DNA from: Desulfobulbaceae bacterium
Lineage (GTDB): Bacteria > Desulfobacterota > Desulfobulbia > Desulfobulbales > Desulfocapsaceae
Direction: 5' to 3'
Length of the DNA stretch: 64,000 nucleotides
NCBI GenBank assembly: GCA_026988015.1
Contig: JALSMA010000081.1
Coordinates: 1-64,000 of the forward strand
The notes under the pieces were generated by a model. It had not been told where the DNA came from. It made no database searches and was given only the letters and a program-made list of their open reading frames with translations. Shown piece by piece: positions 19,999 through 30,355 of the stretch (within the stretch, counting starts at the first letter, position 1; each line of letters opens with the position of its first letter). Position numbers and translations under genes: made by a program.

Positions 19999-20014
19999 TG
20001 CAAAAAATATTCCT
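19999..20014 (-). promoter_or_regulatory. Candidate sigma-54 promoter upstream of motA
   Basis: Minus strand AGGAAT-ATTTT-TTGCA with GG-N10-GC spacing. Confidence 0.55.
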
Positions 20015-20150
20015 GATTCTTTCTGCGGAGCATTGTTGTTGCTAATTACTGTGATGGTGTGGGTTTTTGTGGATGATCGAGGGGGAAGGAAACTCTAGGG
20101 CTATACAGTGAGGTCAGAATATTGACACTTCGGTGGGTGGCTGAAAAACG

Positions 20151-20183
20151 TTTACAAGCCACCTGGGACAGGTGGCTTGTAAA
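20151..20183 (-). terminator. Rho-independent terminator after flgE
   Basis: TTTACAAGCCACCT-GGGAC-AGGTGGCTTGTAAA, perfect 14-bp stem; CGTTTTT follows on the minus strand; 17 nt past the flgE stop. Confidence 0.85.
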
Positions 20184-20199
20184 GAAGTAATACCGGGGG

Positions 20200-21516
20200 T
20201 TAACGTTTGAGGTTGATAAGCATACCTAGCATTTCATCAACAGAGGTGATTATTTTTGAGTTTGCCTCAAAACCTCTCTGAATGGTGATCATTTTCACAA
20301 ATTCTTGACCCATGTCAACATTCGACTGTTCAAGGGAGTTTGTGAAAATACTTCCGAGCTCAGGTCCGGGAAGTCCACTCCGGGCAGCACCGGAGGCGTC
20401 GGTGCCAATAAACATGTTAGAGCCAACCAGTTCCAGGCCACCAGGGTTGTTGAATTTCGCAAGGACAAGATTTGAAACCTTAACCTGCTCGCCATTGGAA
20501 TAGGAAGCAATAACGACACCCTCGCCATCAATCCCGACATTTGTCAGGTTACCGGCGGCATAGCCATTTTGGTCCTGGGAAATAACAGTGGATTCACTGT
20601 TGAACTGTGTGGTGTCAAACGTCAAACTGATGGCAGTGTCAGCAGAACCATTACCCCAGGCGACATCAGCTGCTGCAATAAAGCCCAGGCCGTTAGGTGC
20701 CGGAAGTGCTACAGGGTTGGGAATGGGGTCGGGTAGCGGAGGATCTAATACACCATTAGTTCCAAATGTTACCTGGCCACGGGGTGCAGCACCGGCGGCA
20801 TCACCTAGGGGATTACCATCCACATCTTCTGCACTGTAGTACCAGTTCCAGGTATTTGCCGCCCCATCGTCCTTTCTGAAGTACAGGGTGACCAAGTGCG
20901 GCTCACCTAAGGTGTCGTAGGTGGTGGTCGAGGCAGAATAGTTGAATGTTGTCGGGTCAGCAGGATCAAAGGCAATTGCAGCCGGGATGATATCTGCACT
21001 GGAATCAAGGTTGGTGTTCATTGTGATGAGATCTGTAACCTTTGCTGGTACCAGCCCAACATTCTGGACCTGGATATCAGTGGGGTCACCGGCGATGAGT
21101 TTGCCGTTCTCATCAAAAGGCTTACCTTGAACATGAAAACCTTCAGGGTTTACAAGATAGCCGTCAGCATCAAACCGGAAAGCGCCTGCTCTTGAGTAGT
21201 AAGTGACATCAGAACCGACCTCCTTGAGCATGAAAAACCCCTCACCTTCAATGGCAACATCAGTATCCGATGCGGTGGCCTCGAATGTTCCCTGGCTGAA
21301 AACATTGTCGATCTTGGAGATATTGACACCACGACCTACCTGAGAAGAGCCACCGGAACCCGAGATTGTTGATGAAAGCATGTCAGAAAAAAGTGACCTT
21401 GCTCCTTTGAAACCTAACGTATTGGTGTTGGCAAGATTGTTACCAACAACACTCATTGCCTGTGAATTGGTGTTGAGTCCGCTGACGCCACTGTAAAGTG
21501 CACTGGTGATACCCAT
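20200..21516 (-). CDS. flgE: Flagellar hook protein FlgE
   Basis: MGITSALYSGVSGLNTNSQAMSVVGNNLANTNTLGFKGARSLFSDML; C-terminal EANSKIITSVDEMLGMLINLKR. Confidence 0.96.
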   Translation of the reverse strand: MGITSALYSGVSGLNTNSQAMSVVGNNLANTNTLGFKGARSLFSDMLSSTISGSGGSSQVGRGVNISKIDNVFSQGTFEATASDTDVAIEGEGFFMLKEVGSDVTYYSRAGAFRFDADGYLVNPEGFHVQGKPFDENGKLIAGDPTDIQVQNVGLVPAKVTDLITMNTNLDSSADIIPAAIAFDPADPTTFNYSASTTTYDTLGEPHLVTLYFRKDDGAANTWNWYYSAEDVDGNPLGDAAGAAPRGQVTFGTNGVLDPPLPDPIPNPVALPAPNGLGFIAAADVAWGNGSADTAISLTFDTTQFNSESTVISQDQNGYAAGNLTNVGIDGEGVVIASYSNGEQVKVSNLVLAKFNNPGGLELVGSNMFIGTDASGAARSGLPGPELGSIFTNSLEQSNVDMGQEFVKMITIQRGFEANSKIITSVDEMLGMLINLKR

Positions 21517-21560
21517 GAAAGAATCCTCCCCATATATGGTATGGATTTAGAAGTCAGTAT

Positions 21561-22436
21561 TTATCCAGCTAAGTAATACTGGAGTGTATCCTGTTGGATC
21601 TGTTCTTCATCCGTGGGAGCAGATTCTTCTGTCGGTTGTGATGTTGACGTCCCTGTAACATCTGAAACTACTTCATCGAGCACTTCATCCAGTACTTCAT
21701 CAACGATGGTATTTTCTTCTTCATCTGATGAAGTGCTAAGGGTTGGTATTGTGCTGGGCTGGTAGACTGAAACAATATCGCTTGTGATAATTTGTGCGCC
21801 TGCCATTGTCTGTAGGGTTGCATTTCCTGTTGAATCAGAAAAGTCTATACCTGTGACTTCTGACTGGACAAGAGGAGATATGGCTACACTGGAATCTTCT
21901 CCGGAGGCGGTGGCCTGGAGGACGATTTTATAGTCTCCCTCAGGAACAACATTACCATCCTTATCAAGACCATCCCACTCCAGAAAATGGTTCCCCTTTT
22001 GGAGATCTGTTGGCTTGATTGTTGCGACAGTGGAGCCGTGCTGATCAACAATTGACATATTGACGGAAGCTGCTGTTCCATCGAGCTGATAACCAATATT
22101 TACGGTTTGACCATCAAAGTTGAAACTGGCATCGGCATAGACTACTTCTTTCCCAATGAGTTCAAGGGTAGCTAGGCGATCAGACTGCTTTTGTCCTTCA
22201 GTGAGAGCTGCCATGGAATCATTGAGGTTGTAGAGTTGCTCAAGAGAACTGAATTCTGCCAGTTGAGCGGTAAATTCTGTGGCATCTTCAGGGTTCATAG
22301 GATCCTGGTTCTGAAGTTGGGCAACCAGTAAGGTCAAAAAATCATCTTTCCCCATCATATCACCACTCTCTGAGGAGGTGTAAGTCGGTGTTGGGGTCGT
22401 GCTTGGAGTCTGGAAAATTTCAGATATATCAGTCAT
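21561..22436 (-). CDS. flgD: Flagellar hook assembly protein FlgD
   Basis: GKDDFLTLLVAQLQNQDPMNPEDATEFTAQLAEFSSLEQL; start MTDISEIF at 22436. Confidence 0.95.
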   Translation of the reverse strand: MTDISEIFQTPSTTPTPTYTSSESGDMMGKDDFLTLLVAQLQNQDPMNPEDATEFTAQLAEFSSLEQLYNLNDSMAALTEGQKQSDRLATLELIGKEVVYADASFNFDGQTVNIGYQLDGTAASVNMSIVDQHGSTVATIKPTDLQKGNHFLEWDGLDKDGNVVPEGDYKIVLQATASGEDSSVAISPLVQSEVTGIDFSDSTGNATLQTMAGAQIITSDIVSVYQPSTIPTLSTSSDEEENTIVDEVLDEVLDEVVSDVTGTSTSQPTEESAPTDEEQIQQDTLQYYLAG

Positions 22437-22486
22437 GGTATATAATCCCTTGGCTGGTGGTCTTAACACCTGGGTTCTATTGTTAT

Positions 22487-23929
22487 CTATATAGTAACAT
22501 TTACGCCTGTCTCAGCTGTTGCGATGTCGTAATCATTCTCTTGCGAATCAAGAAGTGCATCAAATGCGTCTGAATCACTCGATGATGAACTGGTGGATGC
22601 AAATTCCTGCTGCTGAGAGTTAAACTGTTCCTGGAAAAGTTCCTGATGGTTGCCGCTGTTGTCATCCATAACAACCTGGAAGGTGTCAATAGTGAAGCCT
22701 TGATTTTCCAGAACGGCTCGAAGTCGCGGCATATTCTTTTCAAGTGTATCAAAAACCTGCTGGCTCTGTGCCACTATGCTGGCTTTGATACTGTCGTCCT
22801 TTACCAGGATATCAATTTTAATGGCACCAAGCTCTGCTGGATGCAACTGCATGGTAAGCTTACTGGTCTGTAAACGCGGATTGACATTAAATCTTTGGAT
22901 AAGGTTGTTCACCATGTCACTTTCTGAAACAGGCAGGTGGGCACCAGGAGCAAGTTTACCTTCAACATTCATAGCTTGAGTTGAAGTTGCTGATGCACTA
23001 TTGAGCTGCTGAGTAAAACCAGGCTCGATAAGTTTTGCGTCTGTAGTAAGGTTTCCCTGAACCTGTGCAGTTATTGTTTCTGATTTTGGCTGCTGCTCAG
23101 TTCCTTTCTGATCTCCACTGTTTTTGGCTGGGCTATCACCAGTCTGTGTTTTTGAATCACCAAATTTAGCATTTAGAAACTGTTCTGTGAAATCCTGATG
23201 TGAACCCTCCAGTTTGGTGTTTTTGGAGCTTGCAATACTAGTGTCATCTGTGGGGATCAAGGAAATACCTATTTGTTTAGTTTGGATGTCAATGCTATCA
23301 GATTTTGCCAGCAGAGGGTTTGATAAATTGTTGAGATCATCGAGGACGGCCGTCTCAGTGTTTGTTCGTGCAGCTCCTCCGGTAATAACAACCGAGCCAC
23401 TATTTTGTCCCTGATCGAGTATCTGTTGTATCTGTTGCAGAAGCAAACTTTCTGCTTTTGCGCTACTTGTCTGGTTGGATTCTGTACCGGGGGGGATTAC
23501 TGGAGCAGGTGGCTTTTGAGCAACTAACGTTTTTTCGGACTCACCAAAGGCTGAGGGTAATACTATTTTCTCGTGAGGCGACAAGTTTGAAGAGGGTATC
23601 TTGGCAGCAACAATTTCGGTTGCAGGCAGTTGGGGTTGAATTCCGGCAATAACTTCAGCTGCAATTTCCTCATTTACACTTGCAGAAGCGTCAGTCTTCT
23701 TACCATCATTATCTCCTGAGGCTCTCGTATCAATAGAAGAATTTGCTGATTCAGTATCGGTATTTTTGTCGCTAGTACTGTCCTGCTGTTTACTGTTCTT
23801 AGTTTTTTGGACAGCTTCTTCCATTATAGGAGAAAAATCATCACTACTCTCATTCTCAACGACAGATTTGCCTGGTTGTGAGGCTGGTTTTTGTGGTGGT
23901 GGGGTCGTGTTAAGAAGTAGTGTTTCCAT
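22487..23929 (-). CDS. fliK: Flagellar hook-length control protein FliK
   Basis: Low-complexity N-terminus; C-terminal SKLTMQLHPAELGAIKIDILVKDDSIKASIVAQSQQVFDTLEKNMPRLRAVLENQGF. Confidence 0.93.
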   Translation of the reverse strand: METLLLNTTPPPQKPASQPGKSVVENESSDDFSPIMEEAVQKTKNSKQQDSTSDKNTDTESANSSIDTRASGDNDGKKTDASASVNEEIAAEVIAGIQPQLPATEIVAAKIPSSNLSPHEKIVLPSAFGESEKTLVAQKPPAPVIPPGTESNQTSSAKAESLLLQQIQQILDQGQNSGSVVITGGAARTNTETAVLDDLNNLSNPLLAKSDSIDIQTKQIGISLIPTDDTSIASSKNTKLEGSHQDFTEQFLNAKFGDSKTQTGDSPAKNSGDQKGTEQQPKSETITAQVQGNLTTDAKLIEPGFTQQLNSASATSTQAMNVEGKLAPGAHLPVSESDMVNNLIQRFNVNPRLQTSKLTMQLHPAELGAIKIDILVKDDSIKASIVAQSQQVFDTLEKNMPRLRAVLENQGFTIDTFQVVMDDNSGNHQELFQEQFNSQQQEFASTSSSSSDSDAFDALLDSQENDYDIATAETGVNVTI

Positions 23930-23931
23930 AC

Positions 23932-24504
23932 CTATTGCTCCACATTAATGGTCGTAAATACCGTGCTGAGTTGTGATGCTTTTACTTTGTCCATTCTATC
24001 CAATATCTTGGCAGCTGATTTAACTTTCATGTTTGCTAAAAGATCGGCTGCTAATTGTTCATCTAGGGCTGCGAGTGCCAATGCGGCTCTGTCTGGACTC
24101 ATTTTGGCATAAATAAGACTGAGCTCTTTGGTTTTCTGCAATTCCTCAGCATCTTTCTCGGCCAGTAGCTGCTCTATTTTTTCTTGTAATTTCTTGAGTT
24201 CAGCTAGTTTATTGTCAAGTAACTCAATTTTCTTATCGGCTTCAATCTGCAGGGTCTTTAGCTCCTTTTCCTTTAATATTAGAACTTTTTTCTCTTCTTC
24301 AAGGTTATCCCGCTCATTCTGGAGAATCGAAAAGAGTCTTCGTTCTTCAACAGATGTGTAGCCTTTTTCCGTTTTATCCTGTGCCGGCATTGTTTTAGGC
24401 GATTGCTCAGAAGCCTTACCGTCTTCAGCAAAACTGGAGATTGGGATGATACATGAAAGCAGAGTTACAATTGAGAGATATAAAGTTATTTTTTTTAAAT
24501 GCAT
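23932..24504 (-). CDS. Exported coiled-coil protein with MgtE-N-like C-terminus (MotE-like)
   Basis: Signal peptide, coiled coil, LIYAKMSPDRAALALAALDEQLAADLLANMKVKSAAKILDRM; between fliJ and fliK. Confidence 0.75.
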   Translation of the reverse strand: MHLKKITLYLSIVTLLSCIIPISSFAEDGKASEQSPKTMPAQDKTEKGYTSVEERRLFSILQNERDNLEEEKKVLILKEKELKTLQIEADKKIELLDNKLAELKKLQEKIEQLLAEKDAEELQKTKELSLIYAKMSPDRAALALAALDEQLAADLLANMKVKSAAKILDRMDKVKASQLSTVFTTINVEQ

Positions 24505-24560
24505 ACGAATTTCCTGTCAGGTGTTGAGGGAATATCAGTCTGGCAAATGTATCGGTTGGG

Positions 24561-25007
24561 TCAACGGGTTTTACGGTCGTGATGGAGAATTGCAATCTCA
24601 TCAAGGATGGCGGCCTCTTTTTTGTCAAGGTATTGTAGCCATGACTTGTTTTGCTGTTCTTTCAGGGTCTTAAGAACTTTGTGGTCTTTTGCCTTTTCGA
24701 GCAAACGCTGCCGCTTCTTAACTGCGATATCCTTTTTTTCCTGAAAAACGTTTTCAAGTTGTTGGATTTCAACTCTTCCAAATTCTATCTTGTTTTCATA
24801 GCGGCCAATCTCCATAGCAAGAATACCAACTCTTTGTTTATCAGCTAACGCACGGGTGAGAGCTTCTATCTCACGTTTTTTATGGTTGAGTCTTTCTAGA
24901 GCTTGTGTTACCGCAAGTTCAGCCAAGGCATATTTTTCCTGGGCAATATTCTCCTGTCGTTTGCGAAATGATAATACAGAATCCATTGAAAATGGTTTAG
25001 GTGACAT
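24561..25007 (-). CDS. fliJ: Flagellar export protein FliJ
   Basis: 148-aa coiled coil, FSMDSVLSFRKRQENIAQEKYALAEL; FliJ position. Confidence 0.82.
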   Translation of the reverse strand: MSPKPFSMDSVLSFRKRQENIAQEKYALAELAVTQALERLNHKKREIEALTRALADKQRVGILAMEIGRYENKIEFGRVEIQQLENVFQEKKDIAVKKRQRLLEKAKDHKVLKTLKEQQNKSWLQYLDKKEAAILDEIAILHHDRKTR

Positions 25008-25280
25008 AGACTTATATATTTTGTGTCGCTGATTCAGGTGTTAATATGAGTTGAGCATTTTGTTATTTGAACTTGAATCTGTGGCTACGTCGTAGTTTTT
25101 ATATATCGTACTGAAATATAGGTGTATAATCTGCAAGTTTGTTCATTGTAACAAACGGTTTCAAAATTGCCAGGCTGTATTAGTCGCATTTAGCCTCACG
25201 GGGTCAGGTTGGATAAACAAATGAAGAGACGGGAAACAGCTTTGGTGACAAGCAGGGTGGGGGGAAGTAACAGAGGACGA

Positions 25281-26645
25281 TTATATTTCATCCTGCTTGT
25301 CACTCTCCCTTCTGTCCTGACGTTCTCCGGAGTCTTCCTTTCTTTCACTGAGCAGCAGTCCTAAAGATTCAACGGTCTGTTTTAACGGGGTTGTTTCGTC
25401 GTAACCCTGGCGGAGAAAGGAGTTGATATCGTCAATTTTACTGATGGCAAAATCAATTTTTGGATTTGACCCACTGGCGTAGGCACCTATATTGATAAGG
25501 TCTTCAGCCTCATTGTAAGTTGCAAGCACATTGCGGGCACGACCGGCAAGCTCAATGTGTCTGGCATGGGTAATTTCTCTCATTATTCTGCTGGCTGAGT
25601 TCATTACGTCGATGGCGGGGTAGTGGTTTTTGGCTGCAAGGGCGCGCGAAAGAACGATGTGACCATCGAGTATGGAGCGTACAGAGTCTGCAACAGGTTC
25701 TGTCATGTCATCTCCATCTACAAGTACCGTATAAAGACCAGTAATTGATCCTTTTCCAGAAAATCTCCCGGCGCGCTCAAGTAGCTTCGGTAATGTCGCA
25801 AAAACGGACGGAGTGTAGCCCTTAGTTGTCGGTGGTTCTCCAATGGCAAGACCTATTTCTCTCATAGCCATTGCAAAACGAGTCACAGAATCCATCATCA
25901 AGAGGACATTTTTACCCTTGTTGCAGAAATATTCAGCAATGGATGTTGCAACGAATGCACCGCGCATACGAAGCAGGGGGGACTGGTCGGAGGTGACCAC
26001 AACAATAACGGATCTGGCAAGACCCTCTTTTCCCAGGTCCCGTTCAATAAATTCCCGTACCTCACGACCACGCTCCCCAATAAGAGCAATGACATTAATG
26101 TCTGCTCTGGCATAACGTGCCATCATCCCGAGAAGAACACTTTTTCCAACACCTGAACCGGCCATTATTCCCAGTCGCTGCCCCATTCCACAGGTGATAA
26201 GACCATTTATAGCACGTATTCCAAGATCAAGAGGTTCGCTGATGTTTTTTCTTTCCATTGGGCCAGGTGGTAGAGAATATATCTGTTTCTCCTCCTCAAG
26301 CAAAGGAACGGCCTGGCTGTCGAGAGGGTTTTCCATGGCATCGATGACACGGCCAAGTAGGTTCGGGCCTACTTTGATGGTGGCACTTGCCTTGATGACA
26401 CGAATTTTGGAACCCGGCCCAAGTCCCCGAAGTTCACCAAGTGGCATCAGTAATGCTCTTGACTCTTTGAAACCTACAATCTCAGCAAGAACCGGTTCTG
26501 ATTTATCAAGGGGGGTGAGCTCACAAAGTGACCCGACAGATGCATAGGGACAGTGTCCCTCGATAATAAGTCCAACGATTCGTGTCACTTTCCCCCATAT
26601 ACGAATGGGATGAATATCATCGATGGATCCAGAAAAAAGTGTCAT
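25281..26645 (-). CDS. fliI: Flagellum-specific ATP synthase FliI
   Basis: GQRLGIMAGSGVGKSVLLGMMARYARADINVIALIGERGREVREFIE. Confidence 0.97.
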   Translation of the reverse strand: MTLFSGSIDDIHPIRIWGKVTRIVGLIIEGHCPYASVGSLCELTPLDKSEPVLAEIVGFKESRALLMPLGELRGLGPGSKIRVIKASATIKVGPNLLGRVIDAMENPLDSQAVPLLEEEKQIYSLPPGPMERKNISEPLDLGIRAINGLITCGMGQRLGIMAGSGVGKSVLLGMMARYARADINVIALIGERGREVREFIERDLGKEGLARSVIVVVTSDQSPLLRMRGAFVATSIAEYFCNKGKNVLLMMDSVTRFAMAMREIGLAIGEPPTTKGYTPSVFATLPKLLERAGRFSGKGSITGLYTVLVDGDDMTEPVADSVRSILDGHIVLSRALAAKNHYPAIDVMNSASRIMREITHARHIELAGRARNVLATYNEAEDLINIGAYASGSNPKIDFAISKIDDINSFLRQGYDETTPLKQTVESLGLLLSERKEDSGERQDRRESDKQDEI

Positions 26646-26690
26646 GAAATGCCCTTATAATCGCACTTTAGTGGTGAGTAAACAACAATA

Positions 26691-27509
26691 TCAGGATTGC
26701 TGATCATGGTCGTGAAGGGTATCTTCTGCAAGCACTGAGTCCTGGATTACTTTGATCTGGCTTGCAATGGTTGCGTCTACAGTGCAGCAGGTTGATTCGA
26801 GCTTGCAACCACCGCGTTCAACGGTCGCATCCGGTTTGAGTACTATGTTATCCAGGCCGCTGATAGAGTCTATTATCTCTTTTTTCCTGGCTTCAACGGC
26901 TTTGAAATCATCAGGATTTATCTGGATCTGAAATGCATCTGATTTCACAGCCAGGTGAATGGCATCCTTGATGGTTGCGACTATTGTCTCTTCCTGTTCT
27001 GTGACTGAATGTCTGATGATTTTTTCGCTTATGGCAAGAACCAGCTCTTTCATCTCTCCAGCGCTGTTCTGGAGAATGGTTTCCCTTAATCTGTCGAGTT
27101 CTGTACAGATTTGAATAAGTGTCTGAGTGCTGTCCTCAAAGTCCTCCTCAGCTTGTTGTCTTCCAGCGGCAACCCCGGCTGTAAAAGCATTTTCACGAAT
27201 AATATCGACATCTATAGTTGGCTCTGCCTGGGGGAAATCAGGTGAGGGCCTGTCAGTAATGACAGCAGCTTCATAGTCGGGAGTAGGGGGCGTATCAACT
27301 GGTTCTGCTTCCATTTCCTGATCTTCTGGGACAGGGGGCATTGTTTCTGGCACAATGTCAGGATGAACCACTTGAGTCGCAGTTGCAGGGGTTTCCTCTT
27401 CCTGTACTATGGATTCCCAGACGGGTTCTCCTGCTGAAGGTGAGCTGTCCCGGAGAACTGCTTTTTTTTGAAAAGCTGTATTTGTCTTGTAAAATCTAGA
27501 CAAGCTCAT
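26691..27509 (-). CDS. fliH: Flagellar assembly protein FliH
   Basis: C-terminal FliH-like region; start MSLSRFYK at 27509 preceded by GGAGGCG. Confidence 0.9.
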   Translation of the reverse strand: MSLSRFYKTNTAFQKKAVLRDSSPSAGEPVWESIVQEEETPATATQVVHPDIVPETMPPVPEDQEMEAEPVDTPPTPDYEAAVITDRPSPDFPQAEPTIDVDIIRENAFTAGVAAGRQQAEEDFEDSTQTLIQICTELDRLRETILQNSAGEMKELVLAISEKIIRHSVTEQEETIVATIKDAIHLAVKSDAFQIQINPDDFKAVEARKKEIIDSISGLDNIVLKPDATVERGGCKLESTCCTVDATIASQIKVIQDSVLAEDTLHDHDQQS

Positions 27510-28500
27510 CGCCTCCTCCGGAGCCAAGTACCAACTTCCCTTCTTCTTCAAGCTTCATTGCAATCTTTACAATAGACTGCTGCATTGCTTCAACTTCTGA
27601 GAGGCGTACTGGGCCCATAGCCTCAAGGTCATCGCGGATCATGTCAGCAGCACGAGCTGACATATTGGCAAATATTTTCTCCTGCATCTCGTCAGAGGCT
27701 GTTTTCAGAGCCATGGTAAGAGAATCGTTGTTTACTTCGCGAAGAATCATCTGAAGCGATCTGCCATCAAGTGCGGTAAGGTTCTCGAAAGTAAACATCC
27801 GTTTTCTGATCTCTTCAACCATGTCAGGATCGTTTTCTTCGATATCGTCAAGGATATCAGCATCAATGCTGTTTTTAAGATTGTTCAAGATATCCACGAC
27901 CTTGTCAATACCTCCAACCTGACTCTGTTTTTTTGTGCCCACCATTCCAATTTCTCTGTGTAACGCATCTTCAATTTTAGTGATCACTTCAGAAGACACT
28001 TTTTCTATTTTTGCAATACGGTATATAACATCGGCACGCATGTTCTCAGGAAGATGCGAAAGAATTTCACTTGCATGCCCAACATGCTGTGTTGAGAGAA
28101 CCAGGGAGACTGTCTGGGGATGCTCTTTTTCCAACAGTCCTGCAACCATTGTTGGTTGCATAAGTGCTATTGTTTCAAGGGGGCGGGTTTCTGTCCCTGA
28201 TATGAATTGATCAAGGAGATCCTCGGTTCTTTTGCCTCCATCTAGGTTCGAAAGGGTCTTTTTCGCAAATTCACTGCCCTTGATAAAGAGCCCTGCAAAT
28301 TGTCTTTGGGCTTCTTCAAAACTGGTGAAAACCTGTTCTTTGATATCTTCCGGGATGTGATCAATGGTGGCAATTGTTCGGGTGACGACTCCAATTTCCT
28401 CATCACTTAATTCTTCAAATATTTTAGCGGCAGCCTCTTCCCCGAGACACATAAGGAGAACAGCAGCTTTGTTCAGTCCAGTGAGGGTTTCAAAACTCAT
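27496..28500 (-). CDS. fliG: Flagellar motor switch protein FliG
   Basis: LTGLNKAAVLLMCLGEEAAAKIFEELSDEEI; MFTFENLTALDGRSLQMILREV. Confidence 0.97.
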   Translation of the reverse strand: MSFETLTGLNKAAVLLMCLGEEAAAKIFEELSDEEIGVVTRTIATIDHIPEDIKEQVFTSFEEAQRQFAGLFIKGSEFAKKTLSNLDGGKRTEDLLDQFISGTETRPLETIALMQPTMVAGLLEKEHPQTVSLVLSTQHVGHASEILSHLPENMRADVIYRIAKIEKVSSEVITKIEDALHREIGMVGTKKQSQVGGIDKVVDILNNLKNSIDADILDDIEENDPDMVEEIRKRMFTFENLTALDGRSLQMILREVNNDSLTMALKTASDEMQEKIFANMSARAADMIRDDLEAMGPVRLSEVEAMQQSIVKIAMKLEEEGKLVLGSGGGDELV

Positions 28501-28503
28501 AAT

Positions 28504-30150
28504 TTAACCTTCGTTTATCCAGTTTTTGATTATGTAGGCAGTTGGAACATGATTATTCATAACTTCATTGCGAAGAGATATTACCGAATCTGAAACAACT
28601 TCTTCCAATTCATCATTTTTCTCACGCTCCTGTTCAGCACGGATTTTAGCCATTTTCATTTCCTGAACAGCTTTTTCGAGTTCCGTAACGGTGTCGTTAT
28701 GATCAGTTACCTCACCTTTCATGGTCTTTATAATAGGCCTGACAAGGAGAAAGTAAAAGAGGAGGGCCCCAAGTGAAAGAAGGCCTATCTTGACTAGAGG
28801 CAGGTATTCATAAAGGAGATTTCCCGGCATTTCTTCAGCAAGAAGCTGGTCGTCGGAAGAAACCATAAATGGCATAGAGGCCACGTTTATGTTGTCACCT
28901 CTTGCAACATTGAGTCCAAGGGCGCTTGAAACCATTGTTTCAATGGCAAGTAATTCTTTTTCACTTCTTGTTATTACTGTGGGTTGTGTTTCGTCATCCT
29001 TTGCAGGGAGTATTTTGTCTGCGAGAAGAACTGAAACCGAGAGGCTTTTTATGGTTCCCACGGGGTTTACGGTCTTGCTGATGGTCTTACTGATTTCGTA
29101 GTTGGTTGTACGTGATGTTTTGGAGGAAGGTGTACCGGTAGAACCACCAATGGCGCTACCATTTCCCTGGAGATTGGACTCAACACCTGGTATTCCACCA
29201 GATGTTACTCCGCCACTGCTTTCTTCCTGAAGCTGTTCGCTGCGGATTACAGGTTCTTCACCATCAAATAGTTCTTCAGTTTTTTCTACTTTTGCAAAAT
29301 CAAGATTGGCAGTAACCCTGACCATTGCCTGGCCATATCCCATGGTTTTATCCAGTAAATCCTGGGCCCTGCTTTCCATTCTCCGTTCAAGTTCCTGCTG
29401 AAAAACCAGCATGTCAACGGAGAAACGCTGTTCGTCGTCTTTTTTGGCTCTTCCCTCAAGAACTTTTCCAGAGCTGTCGATTACAGTAACATTCTCGGGG
29501 GTGAGTCCTTCCACAGAACCTGAAACGAGATGTATGATCCCTTGAACCTGATCACGGTCAAGGGTATCACCTTCTGCAAGAGTCAAAATGATTGATGATG
29601 TGGCCTGTTTCTGTTGATTTTTGAAAAGTCTTTTTTCCGGAAGTGCGAGATGTACCCTGGTAGCTCTGACTGGCGCAAGAGAAGTTATGGTTCTTGCAAG
29701 TTCACCCTGTAATGCCCTTGTGTAGTTAACTTTTTGCACAAAATCAGTGAGTGCAAATGATTGTTTGTCGAAGATCTCAAAACCAACACCGCCTCCTGAA
29801 GGCAGGCCGTTAGAGGCAAGCTCGAGTCTGGTTTCATAAAGTGTATTTGCTGAAATCCAAATATTTTTGCCATTATTTTTGAGCTGATAGTCAATTTTCT
29901 GACCCTTTAACCAGGAAACCACTGCCGCAGCATCTTTTTCTGCAAGATTGGCATAAAGCAACTGGTAATCCGCTGTCCTGGCCTGAATAATAATAACGGC
30001 AAAAACAACAAGACAGATGACCGCTACTGAAACCAGTGCTATTATCCTGGATAAAGGCCATTCTTTAATAATCGCGGTCAGGTTCTTTTTCTCAGGGATT
30101 GAGATTTCCTCTTCAGGTGATCGCTGTTGGGTGATGTCTTCTTCGGCCAT
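28504..30150 (-). CDS. fliF: Flagellar MS-ring protein FliF
   Basis: YQLLYANLAEKDAAAVVSWLKGQKIDYQLKNNGKNIWI; FALTDFVQKVNYTRALQGELARTI. Confidence 0.97.
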   Translation of the reverse strand: MAEEDITQQRSPEEEISIPEKKNLTAIIKEWPLSRIIALVSVAVICLVVFAVIIIQARTADYQLLYANLAEKDAAAVVSWLKGQKIDYQLKNNGKNIWISANTLYETRLELASNGLPSGGGVGFEIFDKQSFALTDFVQKVNYTRALQGELARTITSLAPVRATRVHLALPEKRLFKNQQKQATSSIILTLAEGDTLDRDQVQGIIHLVSGSVEGLTPENVTVIDSSGKVLEGRAKKDDEQRFSVDMLVFQQELERRMESRAQDLLDKTMGYGQAMVRVTANLDFAKVEKTEELFDGEEPVIRSEQLQEESSGGVTSGGIPGVESNLQGNGSAIGGSTGTPSSKTSRTTNYEISKTISKTVNPVGTIKSLSVSVLLADKILPAKDDETQPTVITRSEKELLAIETMVSSALGLNVARGDNINVASMPFMVSSDDQLLAEEMPGNLLYEYLPLVKIGLLSLGALLFYFLLVRPIIKTMKGEVTDHNDTVTELEKAVQEMKMAKIRAEQEREKNDELEEVVSDSVISLRNEVMNNHVPTAYIIKNWINEG

Positions 30151-30217
30151 GAAAAATTCCTTTTTTTACATGGATTAATAATAAAAAACGTCAGATAAAA
30201 GACTGATATTTCTAAAT

Positions 30218-30355
30218 CTGACAAGCTCGTAAAAAGGTCAATTGACAGATGGCTAAATAGGTAAGCGTAGACTCCGAGAAACTCCAGACAAAACCCTGGG
30301 GCCTCTCCCTCATGGGCTTACAACAAGTAAGTGGAGATTTTTTACGACACCATCA
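30218..30355 (-). repeat. Dispersed MITE/REP-like intergenic element, copy 4
   Basis: Minus strand TGATGGTGTCGTAAAAAA ... TCAATTGACCTTTTTACGAGCTTGTCAG; ends match copy 3. Confidence 0.75.

Noticed and set aside
25008-25280. Possible sigma-54 promoter in the fliI-fliJ gap
   Set aside because: Scanned the minus strand for GG-N10-GC and found no match, so the promoter class is undetermined.
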